Positions 1 to 8,277 of a stretch of 64,000 nt of DNA are shown here, piece by piece; the first letter of the stretch is position 1; each line of letters opens with the position of its first letter. Origin of the DNA: Sinorhizobium meliloti (GTDB lineage: Bacteria > Pseudomonadota > Alphaproteobacteria > Rhizobiales > Rhizobiaceae); NCBI RefSeq assembly GCF_035610345.1, contig NZ_CP141213.1, forward strand, positions 806,001 through 870,000, in the 5' to 3' direction. Below the pieces are notes generated by a model. It was given only the letters and a program-made list of their open reading frames with translations. It made no database searches and was not told the origin of the DNA. The position numbers and the translations under genes were made by a program.

Positions 1-790
1 TCTGGGTGATTTCACGTCCAACCATCATGCGGATGATGTCGTCGCGGGTGACCTCGTTCGAGAGGTGGGTGCCGATATATTTGCCGTCGCGGAAAACCGA
101 GAACTCGTCGGCGATCTCGAACAGCTCGTTCATCTTGTGGGTGATGTAGACGATGCCGATACCCTGCGAGCGCAGGTCACGGATGATCTCGAACAGATGG
201 GCCACCTCGCGTTCGGTGAGCGCCGAGGTGGGCTCGTCCATGATCAACACGTCGGACTCGTAGGAGACCGCCTTGGCGATCTCGACCATCTGGCGGTTGG
301 CGACCGAGAGGTGACGGACCTCGATCTCGGGATCAAGATCGATCTTGAGCCGCTCGAAAAGCTTTGCCGTCATGCGGCGCATCTCGCCATGGTCGACGAA
401 GCCGAAGCGGTTCTTGGGTTCCCGGCGGATCCAGATATTCTCGGCGACGGTCATGAAAGGCATCAGGTTCAGTTCCTGATGGATCATGGCGATGCCGTTC
501 TCGAGCGCGTCGAGCGGCGACTTCAGCCGGATGCCGGCGCCCCTGAGTTTCACCTCGCCCTGGTCGGGATGATAGATCCCGGCGAGGATCTTCATCAAGG
601 TCGACTTGCCGGCTCCGTTCTCGCCCATGAGCGCATGCACGGTGCCGCGCTTCAGCTTGAACTCCACGTCGTCGAGTGCGACGACACCCGGAAACTCCTT
701 GCGAACGCCTTCTGCAGTCAGAAGGTATTCGGATTTCGGAACGGCGCCGCTGGCGCGCACGGCTGCCATTGTCGTGGGACTGAGTGTCAT
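1..790 (-). CDS. Sugar (probably myo-inositol) ABC transporter ATP-binding protein, partial
   Basis: This is the N-terminal half of a ribose-type ABC ATPase that energises sugar uptake at the inner membrane; the gene is cut by the left window edge. The reading frame opens at the ATG on the complement of 788-790 and stays open to base 1. It shows a Walker A (GENGAGKST, about residue 57), a signature-like [14 protein letters not shown] and a Walker B ([11 protein letters not shown]), and reaches the VGREITQ segment that links to the second nucleotide-binding domain. The binding protein lies 131 bases upstream on the same strand, in the usual order for a CUT2-type transporter. Inositol is inferred from that binding protein, the IolI-like gene and the IolR-type operators. 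Confidence 0.9.
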   Translation of the reverse strand, partial: MTLSPTTMAAVRASGAVPKSEYLLTAEGVRKEFPGVVALDDVEFKLKRGTVHALMGENGAGKSTLMKILAGIYHPDQGEVKLRGAGIRLKSPLDALENGIAMIHQELNLMPFMTVAENIWIRREPKNRFGFVDHGEMRRMTAKLFERLKIDLDPEIEVRHLSVANRQMVEIAKAVSYESDVLIMDEPTSALTEREVAHLFEIIRDLRSQGIGIVYITHKMNELFEIADEFSVFRDGKYIGTHLSNEVTRDDIIRMMVGREITQ

Positions 791-921
791 TCTCGTTGCC
801 TCCCATGTTCCGGTTCAACCGGAATGTCCACGCGGTGGCGGAGCATGCCTTCTTCGGTGCGAACCCGAAGCAGGCGTGGCGTTCGGGAGCGCGGCATTGC
901 GCGCGCCCCCGGCAGCGCCGG

Positions 922-1851
922 TCAGTTCTTCGCCTGATATTGCTCCAGGTTCTCCTTCGTGACGAGTTCGAAGGGAATATAGACCTTTTTCTCCACTGGC
1001 TCGCCCTTGGCGAGCTTCAGCGCGGCGTCTACCGAGCCCTTGCCCTGGCCGGCTGCATTCTGGAAAACGGTTACGTCGAGGTCGCCGGCCGCCATGGCCG
1101 CGAGCGCGTCCTGGGTTGCGTCGATGCCGCCGATGACGACGGAATCCATCGAGCGGCCGGCCGCCTTCAGCGCCTGGATCGCGCCGATCGCCATTTCGTC
1201 GTTGTTGGAGATGACGGCGTCGAATTCGAGGCCGGCGGAAAGCCAGTTCGTCATGAGGTCCGAGCCCTGGGTGCGCGACCAGTTCGCGGTCTGCTCCTCG
1301 ACGATCTCGATGCCCTTGCATTCGTCGGTCGCGATCACGTCGTGGATGTCCTTGGTGCGCATGCGGGCAGCCTGGTTGGAGAGTTCGCCCATCATGACCA
1401 CGGCTTTGCCCTTGCCGCCCAGCATCTTGCAGATTTCCTTTGTCTGCAGCGTGCCGGATTCCTGTTCGTTCGACGCGACGAAGGCCTGCTTGTCCGGAAG
1501 CGTATCGACGTTCACCGGCTCGCGGTTGACATAGACCAGCGGAATGCCGGCATCCGCGGCGATCTTCGACATTGCGGCGGTCGCATCGGTGTCGACCGGG
1601 TTGACGATGATGGCATCGACCCCGGCGGCGATGAAATTCTGGATCTGGCTCTGCTGTTTGGCGACGTCGTTCTGCGCGTCTTCGACCTGCAGCTCGACGC
1701 CGTCGAGCGTCTTGGCGTAATCCTGCATGCCGGTGCGCAGCACCGTCAGGAAGTTGTCGTCGAAGAGCGCCATCGACACGCCGATGGTCTCCGCATGCGC
1801 GGCCGTCGACATCACGACGGCCATCGCAGTGCCTATGAAAAATTTCTTCAT
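922..1851 (-). CDS. ibpA: Sugar ABC transporter substrate-binding protein, inositol-binding type (IbpA-like)
   Basis: Periplasmic binding protein of the ribose/inositol (Peripla_BP_4) family. It starts with a Sec signal peptide (MKKFFIGTAMAVVMSTAAHA) followed by the mature start ETIGVSMALFDDNF. The start chosen is the ATG at 1849-1851, which has a GGAGGAGAA ribosome site a few bases upstream; a longer open frame adds ten unlikely residues. NPVDTDATAAM and NREP segments are typical of the sugar-binding cleft. The ATPase follows directly. An inositol ligand is inferred from overall similarity to rhizobial IbpA, from the neighbouring IolI-like gene and from a GGAA-N6-TTCC palindrome in its promoter. 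Confidence 0.85.
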   Translation of the reverse strand: MKKFFIGTAMAVVMSTAAHAETIGVSMALFDDNFLTVLRTGMQDYAKTLDGVELQVEDAQNDVAKQQSQIQNFIAAGVDAIIVNPVDTDATAAMSKIAADAGIPLVYVNREPVNVDTLPDKQAFVASNEQESGTLQTKEICKMLGGKGKAVVMMGELSNQAARMRTKDIHDVIATDECKGIEIVEEQTANWSRTQGSDLMTNWLSAGLEFDAVISNNDEMAIGAIQALKAAGRSMDSVVIGGIDATQDALAAMAAGDLDVTVFQNAAGQGKGSVDAALKLAKGEPVEKKVYIPFELVTKENLEQYQAKN

Positions 1852-2002
1852 TGTTCTTCTCCTCCACTTGGTGCCGGCCACACCTTCTTCGGCCGGGAAC
1901 GCGACCTTCTTCCCGAGATCGCGTTCAGACTTCGACCGGAAGCGGCACTCCCGCTACGCTTCCGATCAAAACGGAATAAAAAAACCAGTGTTTTGACATT
2001 AC

Positions 2003-2016
2003 GGAATATGTATTCC
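2003..2016. promoter_or_regulatory. Candidate IolR operator GGAA-N6-TTCC upstream of ibpA
   Basis: The sequence ggaatatgtattcc is an almost perfect palindrome with arms GGAATA/TATTCC. It lies about 150 bases upstream of the ibpA start in an AT-rich promoter stretch. S. meliloti IolR, an RpiR-type repressor of inositol catabolism, is reported to recognise GGAA-N6-TTCC. The match is direct; regulation is inferred. Confidence 0.6.
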
Positions 2017-2090
2017 ATTTTATCGGGATGCCGTCAAGAGCGCCCGGGCGCGCCGGTTTGGAATCCAGCTCTTTCCACTGCCGGTGGCGA

Positions 2091-2903
2091 TCAGCTCCGC
2101 GACCGAAGGTAGTCCATGCTCTCTCGCAGGGCGTCCGCCGGGTCCGCAAGTCCGTGCACCGAAGGGGCAAAGGGCTCGAAGGAAAAGGGGCCAGCATAGC
2201 CCTCGTCCCGCAGCCGGCGAATCTGGCCTTGATTGTCCAGCCTGTCGGCGGCGTCGACGAGAACGCGATGCGGATCGCGCATATCCGAGACGGCCAGGTT
2301 TTCGTCGATGACGCCGGAGATGTGTACGAGGCCGGTGAGATCCGCAAAAAACTGGTCTTCGCCAGCAAGGTGATGGTGGAACGTGTCGTGCACCAGGCGG
2401 AAGCTCGATTGACCCGAGACTGCCCGGATCGCTTCGGCGGCCTCCGCCTTGGAGCGCAGCGAACAGACCTCGAAGCCGAGCGGCTCCACGAGACCGGTGA
2501 CGCCGGCCGCGTCGAGCATCGGCTTCAGCGCCGCAAGCGCCTGCCGAAGGTTGGTTTGCCGCAGGCCGTCCTCCTTGCCGCTGCCGTCATTGACGGGCAC
2601 CAGCACCAGAGCCTTCACACCGCAGTCGCGTGCATAGGAGATGAGTTCGCGCGCTTCGGCTGCCCGTTGCTCATTCCATTCGTTGAAGCGCTGCAAGGCA
2701 TTGATCGAGACGATCGTCAGACCGTGCTTCTCCGCAAGGGCTTTCACCTCCTCCGGAGGCGTCCCGTCGGCAATGGCGTTGGCGGTCAGGTCGTTGCGGA
2801 TTTCGACCAGGGAAATGCCGAGCGATCTCGCAAGCGAGAAGAACGCGTCGACCGGGAGGCCGGGAGCGGCCATATGGTTGAGGGCGAAGGGGAGGGCGGT
2901 CAT
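2091..2903 (-). CDS. 2-keto-myo-inositol isomerase-like TIM-barrel protein (IolI family)
   Basis: A 270-residue xylose-isomerase-like TIM barrel (AP_endonuc_2 fold). Segments resembling B. subtilis IolI are LVEIRND near the N-terminus, VSINALQRFN, VLVPVND, EPLGFEV, LVHDTFHHH and a C-terminal FSFEPFAP; the Glu and His residues in these would bind the divalent metal. IolI interconverts 2-keto-myo-inositol and 1-keto-D-chiro-inositol in the cytoplasm. The ATG at 2901-2903 is preferred because AGGAGAC sits just upstream; an open frame reaches 3044 but is not needed. The ibpA promoter lies downstream. Another epimerase of this superfamily cannot be excluded. Confidence 0.75.
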   Translation of the reverse strand: MTALPFALNHMAAPGLPVDAFFSLARSLGISLVEIRNDLTANAIADGTPPEEVKALAEKHGLTIVSINALQRFNEWNEQRAAEARELISYARDCGVKALVLVPVNDGSGKEDGLRQTNLRQALAALKPMLDAAGVTGLVEPLGFEVCSLRSKAEAAEAIRAVSGQSSFRLVHDTFHHHLAGEDQFFADLTGLVHISGVIDENLAVSDMRDPHRVLVDAADRLDNQGQIRRLRDEGYAGPFSFEPFAPSVHGLADPADALRESMDYLRSRS

Positions 2904-2942
2904 GCCGGAAGTCTCCTGGGGGAATAGTGATGCGGTGATGCC

Positions 2943-2956
2943 GGAACGTTTGTTCC
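2943..2956. promoter_or_regulatory. Second candidate IolR operator upstream of the iolI-like gene
   Basis: The sequence ggaacgtttgttcc fits GGAA-N6-TTCC exactly and lies about 40 bases upstream of the isomerase start. Two exact matches in front of two adjacent inositol-type genes make chance less likely. No protein-binding evidence is available. Confidence 0.6.
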
Positions 2957-3100
2957 ATTTGCCGGCGCAGCCACATTCACCATTCCGCGAGACGCAGTCA
3001 AAGGCGCAGATCAGCGGCAATGTTGCATCCCTGCAAGATTGCATTTCACCGCTGATGGAATTCTGTCATGGCGCCCGGCGAGGGGCGCTCGCCCGCGCTT

Positions 3101-3988
3101 TCACTCGAGACCGTTCGCCTCGGCGATGAAATCCGACAGCATCGGCACATAGTCCTCGCCGCGGCCCGCGCCGACCGCCTGTGCAAATGAGTTCCGGACG
3201 GCCGCCCCCACCGGATTGGCGGCGCCGGCGGCAATGGCGTAGCCGGCAAGATAGCTCATGTCCTTGAAGCCGTTGCGGATCGCGAATTTATGGGCGTTCG
3301 GGTCGCGTTCCAGGACCCAGCGGAAGAAGGTCTGATAGAAGGGGCAATCCATCCGGCCGCCGCGAATGACGCTGTCGAAGACCTCGGGCGTCAGCCCGGC
3401 CTTGCGTCCGAGCATCAGCGCTTCGGAATAGAGCGCCGCGTAGCCCATCGACAGGAAGTTGTTGAGCAGCTTCATCGTGTGACCGGAGCCGGTCGGCCCC
3501 GTGTGAATGATCCGACCGGCGAAACATTCGAGTACCGGCCACACGCGCTGTACGTCTGATTCCGCGCCGCCAACCATCACATCGAGCGTGCCCGCGGCGG
3601 CATCGGCCGGCGTACGGCTGAGCGGCGCGTCGATCAGCGTAAGGCCGCTTGCCGCGAGATCTGCTGCAAGCTTCGTCGTGACGGAGGGATCGGATGTGGA
3701 ACAATCGACGATGGTGACCGGCCTGCCCGCGCTCGCAATGCCCTCCGGGCCACCGATGACCGAAAGGACCTCAGGCGAGCCGGTAACGCAGAGGACGATG
3801 ACGTCGCATTGCTCCGCCATCTCGCGCGGCGTCCTGACTTCGCGTGCGCCCTCGGCAACGAGCGTCTCCACCGGCGCCCGATTGCGATGCGCCATCACCT
3901 GGAGCGGCCAACCCTTTTTCAGAATATTTGCCGCCATCCCTTGGCCCATCAATCCGAGCCCGATGAAGCCTATGTTCGATTTCGTCAT
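3101..3988 (-). CDS. NAD(P)-dependent oxidoreductase of the 3-hydroxyisobutyrate dehydrogenase family
   Basis: A 295-residue beta-hydroxyacid dehydrogenase. The N-terminus has the nucleotide-binding glycine motif GFIGLGLMGQGMA. The substrate-binding segment is LIDAPLSRTPADAAAGTLDVMVGG shortened in form but recognisable (about residues 118-141), and the catalytic lysine lies in GHTMKLLNN near residue 171. Such enzymes oxidise or reduce a 3-hydroxy acid with NAD(P). It is transcribed towards the inositol genes with a gap of about 200 bases, so it may belong to the same locus, but no IolR-type site was seen in front of it. The substrate is unknown. Confidence 0.8.
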   Translation of the reverse strand: MTKSNIGFIGLGLMGQGMAANILKKGWPLQVMAHRNRAPVETLVAEGAREVRTPREMAEQCDVIVLCVTGSPEVLSVIGGPEGIASAGRPVTIVDCSTSDPSVTTKLAADLAASGLTLIDAPLSRTPADAAAGTLDVMVGGAESDVQRVWPVLECFAGRIIHTGPTGSGHTMKLLNNFLSMGYAALYSEALMLGRKAGLTPEVFDSVIRGGRMDCPFYQTFFRWVLERDPNAHKFAIRNGFKDMSYLAGYAIAAGAANPVGAAVRNSFAQAVGAGRGEDYVPMLSDFIAEANGLE

Positions 3989-4160
3989 CTAATCGCCTCC
4001 TCTACCTTCATGTTCCGGACGTTGAACGACTGTATCCGCGATCTTAGAGAATTCGAGCGGGATGCGGGCGGAAAACTGCGGGCGCCTTTTTCCGGAATTC
4101 GTCTAGCGGGACTTTTCCATGCGGCCATAGCGTGTTCATGTTCTGGGACACCGGTAGTTG

Positions 4161-5423
4161 TCAGCCATTCCCGACCTTGTCAGCCTCCCGCCTCAGCCTC
4201 TGCAGATCGCTGGCAATGCCAAGTGCCGCTTCCGCTCGCTCGAGCGCTTCTTTCGAATGCCGCATGGCTGCATCGCGAAACCGGTCCTGGTTGAATTTGG
4301 CGAGCGTGCCGAACGCCTTCTGGAGGCGGACTCCTATTTCGACGATAGCAGCGCCGTCCCGCGCGATCGGCGTGAACAGATCGTCGAACACTTCGTCGAG
4401 CTCGATCGCCGGCACGTAGACCTTTGGATACAGCACCTCGTCCTGCAGCGCCTTCTCCACGGGCTCGGTCCAGACGGCCAACACGCGCAACGCACGGCTG
4501 ATGACGTCGATGGCGGTCCCGGGGTCGTTGACGGCCGGCGACAGGGCGCGCGACGCTATTTCAGCCAGCACCGCCGCTCCGAACCTCGGATCCTGATCGA
4601 ACGAACGCGTATCTCCCACCGAGAAGCACCTGGCGATCTCGGCAAGGACATGCTCGTCCTGTGCGCCATCGACGGAAGCGACGGGCCGGTTTGGATCGAC
4701 AAGCTGGCCCGGTATCAACCGGACGAATATGCAGGTCTTCCTATCGCTCGCGATGGCGGAAAGCCCGCTTACGTCGAGATGCTGGATGTAGCCGATCCTG
4801 TCGATAAAGACCGGCGTGGCGGATGCGGGGATGCGTGCGGCATCGTCCAACCGGTTTCCGCCGAGGTAAGGTCGTAGCCGCCGCGATCGCATTGCCTCGA
4901 TCGTGACCGCCTCGACCTGTTCCGTCGTCTCGGTAACGCGTCCGAGGCGCGATAGATGATCGATCCAGCGCAGCAGCGTCACGATGATCAGGACGATGAC
5001 GCCGATCGTCACCACGAACAGAATAAGGCGGCCCTGGTCGCCGTAGGCGCCGGTGCTGAGAGCGATGATGCCGACGAGGCTGAACAGGAACGACCCGATG
5101 AAGGTCGCGAGCACGTTCTGTGTCGTGCTGTCTTCCATGAGAAGCTTCGTTGCCCGTGGCGTAACGCTATTGGTTGCCGCCGAGTAGGCCGATACCATCG
5201 TGCTTAGCGAAAATGTCGAGACCGTCAGCATGCTGGAAGCGATGATCCCCAGCACGTTGTCGACTGCGTGCGCCCCTATTCGGTTCGGAAGGTCTCGCGG
5301 AATGAACGGGCCAAGGAAAATTGCGATGAGTGCGGTTATAATCGCAAGAATGGAGAAAAGCGTGGCTCGAAACCAGATCCGCCGCGTGATCTGCGAAAAC
5401 AACCATGTCCATCGCGATGTCAT
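4161..5423 (-). CDS. DUF2254 family integral membrane protein
   Basis: A 420-residue membrane protein. About four transmembrane segments fall in the first 160 residues (for example LFSILAIITALIAIFLG, FIGSFLFSLVGIIAL and ILFVVTIGVIVLIIVTLL), followed by a soluble region of about 260 residues. The segment MLTVSTFSLSTMVSAYSAA is characteristic of the DUF2254 family. The ATG at 5421-5423 is chosen; a TTG one codon earlier is the only extension. No function is established for the family, and it stands alone here. Confidence 0.8.
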   Translation of the reverse strand: MTSRWTWLFSQITRRIWFRATLFSILAIITALIAIFLGPFIPRDLPNRIGAHAVDNVLGIIASSMLTVSTFSLSTMVSAYSAATNSVTPRATKLLMEDSTTQNVLATFIGSFLFSLVGIIALSTGAYGDQGRLILFVVTIGVIVLIIVTLLRWIDHLSRLGRVTETTEQVEAVTIEAMRSRRLRPYLGGNRLDDAARIPASATPVFIDRIGYIQHLDVSGLSAIASDRKTCIFVRLIPGQLVDPNRPVASVDGAQDEHVLAEIARCFSVGDTRSFDQDPRFGAAVLAEIASRALSPAVNDPGTAIDVISRALRVLAVWTEPVEKALQDEVLYPKVYVPAIELDEVFDDLFTPIARDGAAIVEIGVRLQKAFGTLAKFNQDRFRDAAMRHSKEALERAEAALGIASDLQRLRREADKVGNG

Positions 5424-5504
5424 CAAACTCGTCCACTTACGATCAGCTCTGATCGAACCGTCGATACATTTGTCCTTTAATCTATCCGATCGGAGGACAA
5501 CGAC

Positions 5505-5570
5505 ATGCAGAAGATCAAAGTGCTACAGCGATATTTCGCGTCCGATAAGACGCGCCGGGGTGTAGCTTAA
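5505..5570 (+). CDS. Possible small ORF of 21 codons with a strong ribosome site
   Basis: An ATG at 5505 opens a 21-residue frame (MQKIKVLQRYF, then ASDKTRRGVA and a stop). It is preceded by CGGAGGACAACGAC, an excellent Shine-Dalgarno at good spacing. It lies in the roughly 220-base gap between the DUF2254 gene and mpg, where nothing else was found. The peptide is basic with a short amphipathic start. I do not recognise it, and the only evidence is the ribosome site. Confidence 0.3.
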   Translation: MQKIKVLQRYFASDKTRRGVA

Positions 5571-5642
5571 GGACAGAAGCGGGTCTCCGTGTCAACTTGA
5601 ACGGGTATCGGGGAACGGCTTCACCGGACCGGCGAAGCTGCT

Positions 5643-6200
5643 TCAGAATTTGCGGCTCACGAAGGATGAGCCGGCCAGCCCGAACCGCCAGGGCTGTTCT
5701 GCCGCCTTGGTTATGCCGACGCGGATGCCGGTGGCGACCGGTGGCTTCGTGGAGGGCGGGGTGAGGCGGAACGGCTCCTCTCCGAGGGGCAATCCGTCCA
5801 GCTCCCGGCTGATCGCCAGCGCCTGTCCGACACGTCCCGGCCCGGAACACAGCAGCCTCTCTTCACGGACGCCACGTCTCGCCCGCATCGTCTCTATGCC
5901 CCATTTCGGTTCGATCGCGCGGATCAGGACGGCGCTGCCGGGCAGGCAGACGAAATTCAGGCACCAGTGCAGGCCGTAGGAGAGATAGATGTAGGCATGC
6001 GCCGGCGGACCGAACATGGCGCGATTGCGCGCCGTGGCGCCTGCAAAACTGTGCGACGCCGCGTCGTCCGGAAGATAGGCCTCCGTTTCGACGATAACTC
6101 CGCCGACACCGGAAACGGTGAAATCGGCGCCGATCAAATCAGCCGCCACCTGGACTGCGCTGCGCGCGAAGAAGTCGACTTTTGAGGTCAAGCGATGCAC
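5643..6200 (-). CDS. mpg: DNA-3-methyladenine glycosylase, AAG/Mpg family
   Basis: A 185-residue monofunctional base-excision glycosylase that removes alkylated purines such as 3-methyladenine. The catalytic region is intact: VIVETEAY holds the water-activating Glu (about residue 38), followed by DDAASHSFAGATARNRAMFG and the DNA-intercalating AYIYLSYGLHWCLN. SGPGRVGQAL and the C-terminal FRLTPP also match the family. It points away from ogt, so two alkylation-repair genes share one 211-base intergenic region. Length is normal for bacterial AAG. Confidence 0.92.
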   Translation of the reverse strand: MHRLTSKVDFFARSAVQVAADLIGADFTVSGVGGVIVETEAYLPDDAASHSFAGATARNRAMFGPPAHAYIYLSYGLHWCLNFVCLPGSAVLIRAIEPKWGIETMRARRGVREERLLCSGPGRVGQALAISRELDGLPLGEEPFRLTPPSTKPPVATGIRVGITKAAEQPWRFGLAGSSFVSRKF

Positions 6201-6411
6201 CGGTCGGTTCGAGTTATCCGCATCCTCGCAAGAGATCCGGCGAGCGCCAAGGCATGAATGACGAAAATCAGATGGTCTTTTTTAGCCGCCCCCTAGGGAA
6301 AACGGGTTGAATTGAAGGCCCGGGCGCACGATTCTCCATGAAGGAATTCGAAGCGCTACAGCGACCCGGTGTGCCTCGATCGGCCATGCGGTGCTGGAGG
6401 AGAGCGAACTC

Positions 6412-6963
6412 ATGAACCACTACCATATTTTCGAAACCGTGCGCGGTTTCTGCGGCATCGCCTGGAGCGATGCGGGCATCACGCGCTTCCAGCTGCCGAC
6501 GCGAAGCGCCGAATCCACCGAGCGACTGCTTCTGCGGCGTTTGCCGGACGGAGCCCCGCAAGAGCCACCGCCGAGGGTTGCCGAAGCGGTTGCGGCGGTG
6601 AAGGCCTATTTCGAGGGAAGGGAGACCGATTTTTCCCGCTTCGATCTCGATCTGCAGGGACAGGACGCCTTCTTCGATAAGGTCTATCAGGCCGCGCGAA
6701 AGATCCCGTGGGGAAGCACGACGACCTACGGCGCGCTTGCAAAGGAGCTCGGCGCAGGCCCGGAGGCGGCCCGGGATGTCGGCCAGGCGATGGCGAAGAA
6801 TCCCGTGGCACTGATCATCCCGTGCCATCGGGTTCTCGCGGCCGGCGGCAAGATCGGCGGCTTCTCGGCGCCGGGCGGTTCATCCACGAAGCTCGGAATG
6901 CTCGAAATGGAAGGCGTCAAGGTCGCTCCGCCGGAGCCCGCGCAGCAATCCCTGGGGTTTTGA
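6412..6963 (+). CDS. ogt: Methylated-DNA--protein-cysteine S-methyltransferase
   Basis: A 183-residue suicide repair protein that transfers the O6-methyl of guanine to its own cysteine. The active-site PCHRV places the acceptor Cys near residue 138. IPWGSTTTYGALAKELG provides the DNA-binding helix region. There is no N-terminal Ada phosphotriester domain, so this is the stand-alone Ogt type. The ATG at 6412 is preferred over an upstream ATG at 6391 because GGAGGAGAG sits at the right distance. The cyclase gene starts one base after its stop, suggesting co-transcription. Confidence 0.92.
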   Translation: MNHYHIFETVRGFCGIAWSDAGITRFQLPTRSAESTERLLLRRLPDGAPQEPPPRVAEAVAAVKAYFEGRETDFSRFDLDLQGQDAFFDKVYQAARKIPWGSTTTYGALAKELGAGPEAARDVGQAMAKNPVALIIPCHRVLAAGGKIGGFSAPGGSSTKLGMLEMEGVKVAPPEPAQQSLGF

Positions 6964-6964
6964 A

Positions 6965-8230
6965 ATGGCCATCACGAATCCGAGCGAGGCGAACGTCGCG
7001 GTTCAGTCTCCGACGGAGCCACACCCGCCTTTGCCCGGCGAAAGCGAGGGAACATGGCCGGCGCGGCGGCGCCGGATCATCGACTGGCTCGTCATCGAGA
7101 CGCGCGATGAACGCTTCATCGACAACATCTTCGTGGAGATGTGCGACAGGCTGGTGGAGGCGGGCGTGCCCGTCGCCCGCGCCACGCTTCATTTCAGAAT
7201 TCACCACCCGCAGTGGATCGGTGCACGGATTCTGTGGCGAAAGGGCCTGGCGGATGCGGAGCTCGATACCTATGCCTATGGCGTCGAGGACACCACCCAA
7301 TATCTGAGCAGCCCCTTGCGCGATTTCAACGAGGGGGCGGAAGAGGTGCGCAGACGCCTTGACGACCCGATGGCCGCGGGTCCGGATTACCCGCTCTATG
7401 ACGAACTGCGCGCGGAGGGACTGACCGAATACATCATCTGGCCGCTGCTCCATACGCTCGGCAAGCGGCACGCGGTGACCTTTGCGAGCGACAGGCCGGG
7501 CGGATTTAGCCCCGATGATCTCGCCTTCCTGAAGGACATTCTGCCGGCCCTGGCGCTCGTCAGCGAGATCCGGCTGAAAAACCGCTTCGCCCGCACGCTT
7601 CTCGAGACCTATGTCGGGCCGCATGCGAGCGAGCAGATCCTTGCCGGAGCGACCACGCGCGGCAGCGGCGTGACGGTGGGTGCCGCGATCCTCATCTGCG
7701 ATCTGCGCGACTTCACGAAGCTGTCGGACCTGTGGCCCCGCGACGACGTCATCGAACTCCTCAACGGCTATTTCGATGCCATGTCGGAACCGATCGAACG
7801 GCACGGCGGGGAGATCCTGAAATTCATGGGCGACGGGCTTCTGGCGATCTTTCCGCTCAGCAATCCGTGTGCCTGCAGTCAGCTTCTCGGAGCCATCGGC
7901 GAGGCGCAGGCCGCTCTTGCCGTTCTCAACGAGGAGAACCTGCGCAAGGGCCACGATCCGCTCGGCTACGGCATCGGCGTCCATGTCGGCGATGTGATGT
8001 ATGGCAATATCGGTTCGCGCAGGCGTCTCGATTTCACGGTGATCGGACCGGCGGTCAACATCGCCTCGCGGCTCGAAACCCTTACGAAGGAGCTGAAGCG
8101 TCCGGTGCTGCTCTCAAGAGCCTTCGTCGAAAAGGCAGGCTGTAAAGGCCAGATGGAAAATCTGGGTTCCTATGTCTTGCGGGGGCTCGACGAGCCGGTC
8201 GATGTGTTCGCGTTTTCGGGGAGAAAATAG
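6965..8230 (+). CDS. Class III adenylate/guanylate cyclase
   Basis: A 421-residue protein with a C-terminal class III nucleotide cyclase domain (about residues 235-415). Both metal-binding aspartates are visible, in ICDLRDFTKLSD and FMGDGLLAIFP. The Lys just before FMGDG and the FTVIGPAVNIASRLE segment, with its transition-state Asn and Arg, fit a bacterial adenylate cyclase making cAMP. The first 200 residues have no transmembrane segment and resemble a soluble sensor-like region that I cannot name. Rhizobia carry many such cyclases. The start lies one base after the ogt stop, and a strong hairpin follows the stop. Confidence 0.88.
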   Translation: MAITNPSEANVAVQSPTEPHPPLPGESEGTWPARRRRIIDWLVIETRDERFIDNIFVEMCDRLVEAGVPVARATLHFRIHHPQWIGARILWRKGLADAELDTYAYGVEDTTQYLSSPLRDFNEGAEEVRRRLDDPMAAGPDYPLYDELRAEGLTEYIIWPLLHTLGKRHAVTFASDRPGGFSPDDLAFLKDILPALALVSEIRLKNRFARTLLETYVGPHASEQILAGATTRGSGVTVGAAILICDLRDFTKLSDLWPRDDVIELLNGYFDAMSEPIERHGGEILKFMGDGLLAIFPLSNPCACSQLLGAIGEAQAALAVLNEENLRKGHDPLGYGIGVHVGDVMYGNIGSRRRLDFTVIGPAVNIASRLETLTKELKRPVLLSRAFVEKAGCKGQMENLGSYVLRGLDEPVDVFAFSGRK

Positions 8231-8234
8231 ATTG

Positions 8235-8270
8235 TGCCTCTCATCCGGCCGGCAGGCCGGATGAGAGGCA
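8235..8270. terminator. Perfect 16-bp hairpin between convergent genes, bidirectional terminator
   Basis: The arms tgcctctcatccggcc (8235-8250) and ggccggatgagaggca (8255-8270) are perfectly complementary with a GGCA loop. The hairpin begins five bases after the cyclase stop and ends seven bases before the stop of the convergent binding-protein gene, the ideal place for a shared terminator. No long T-run follows on either strand. Confidence 0.8.
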
Positions 8271-8277
8271 TGCGCCG

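Noticed and set aside
8235..8270. The perfect inverted repeat as a transposon end or riboswitch
   Set aside because: It lies exactly between two convergent stops and has only a four-base loop; a bidirectional terminator explains it.
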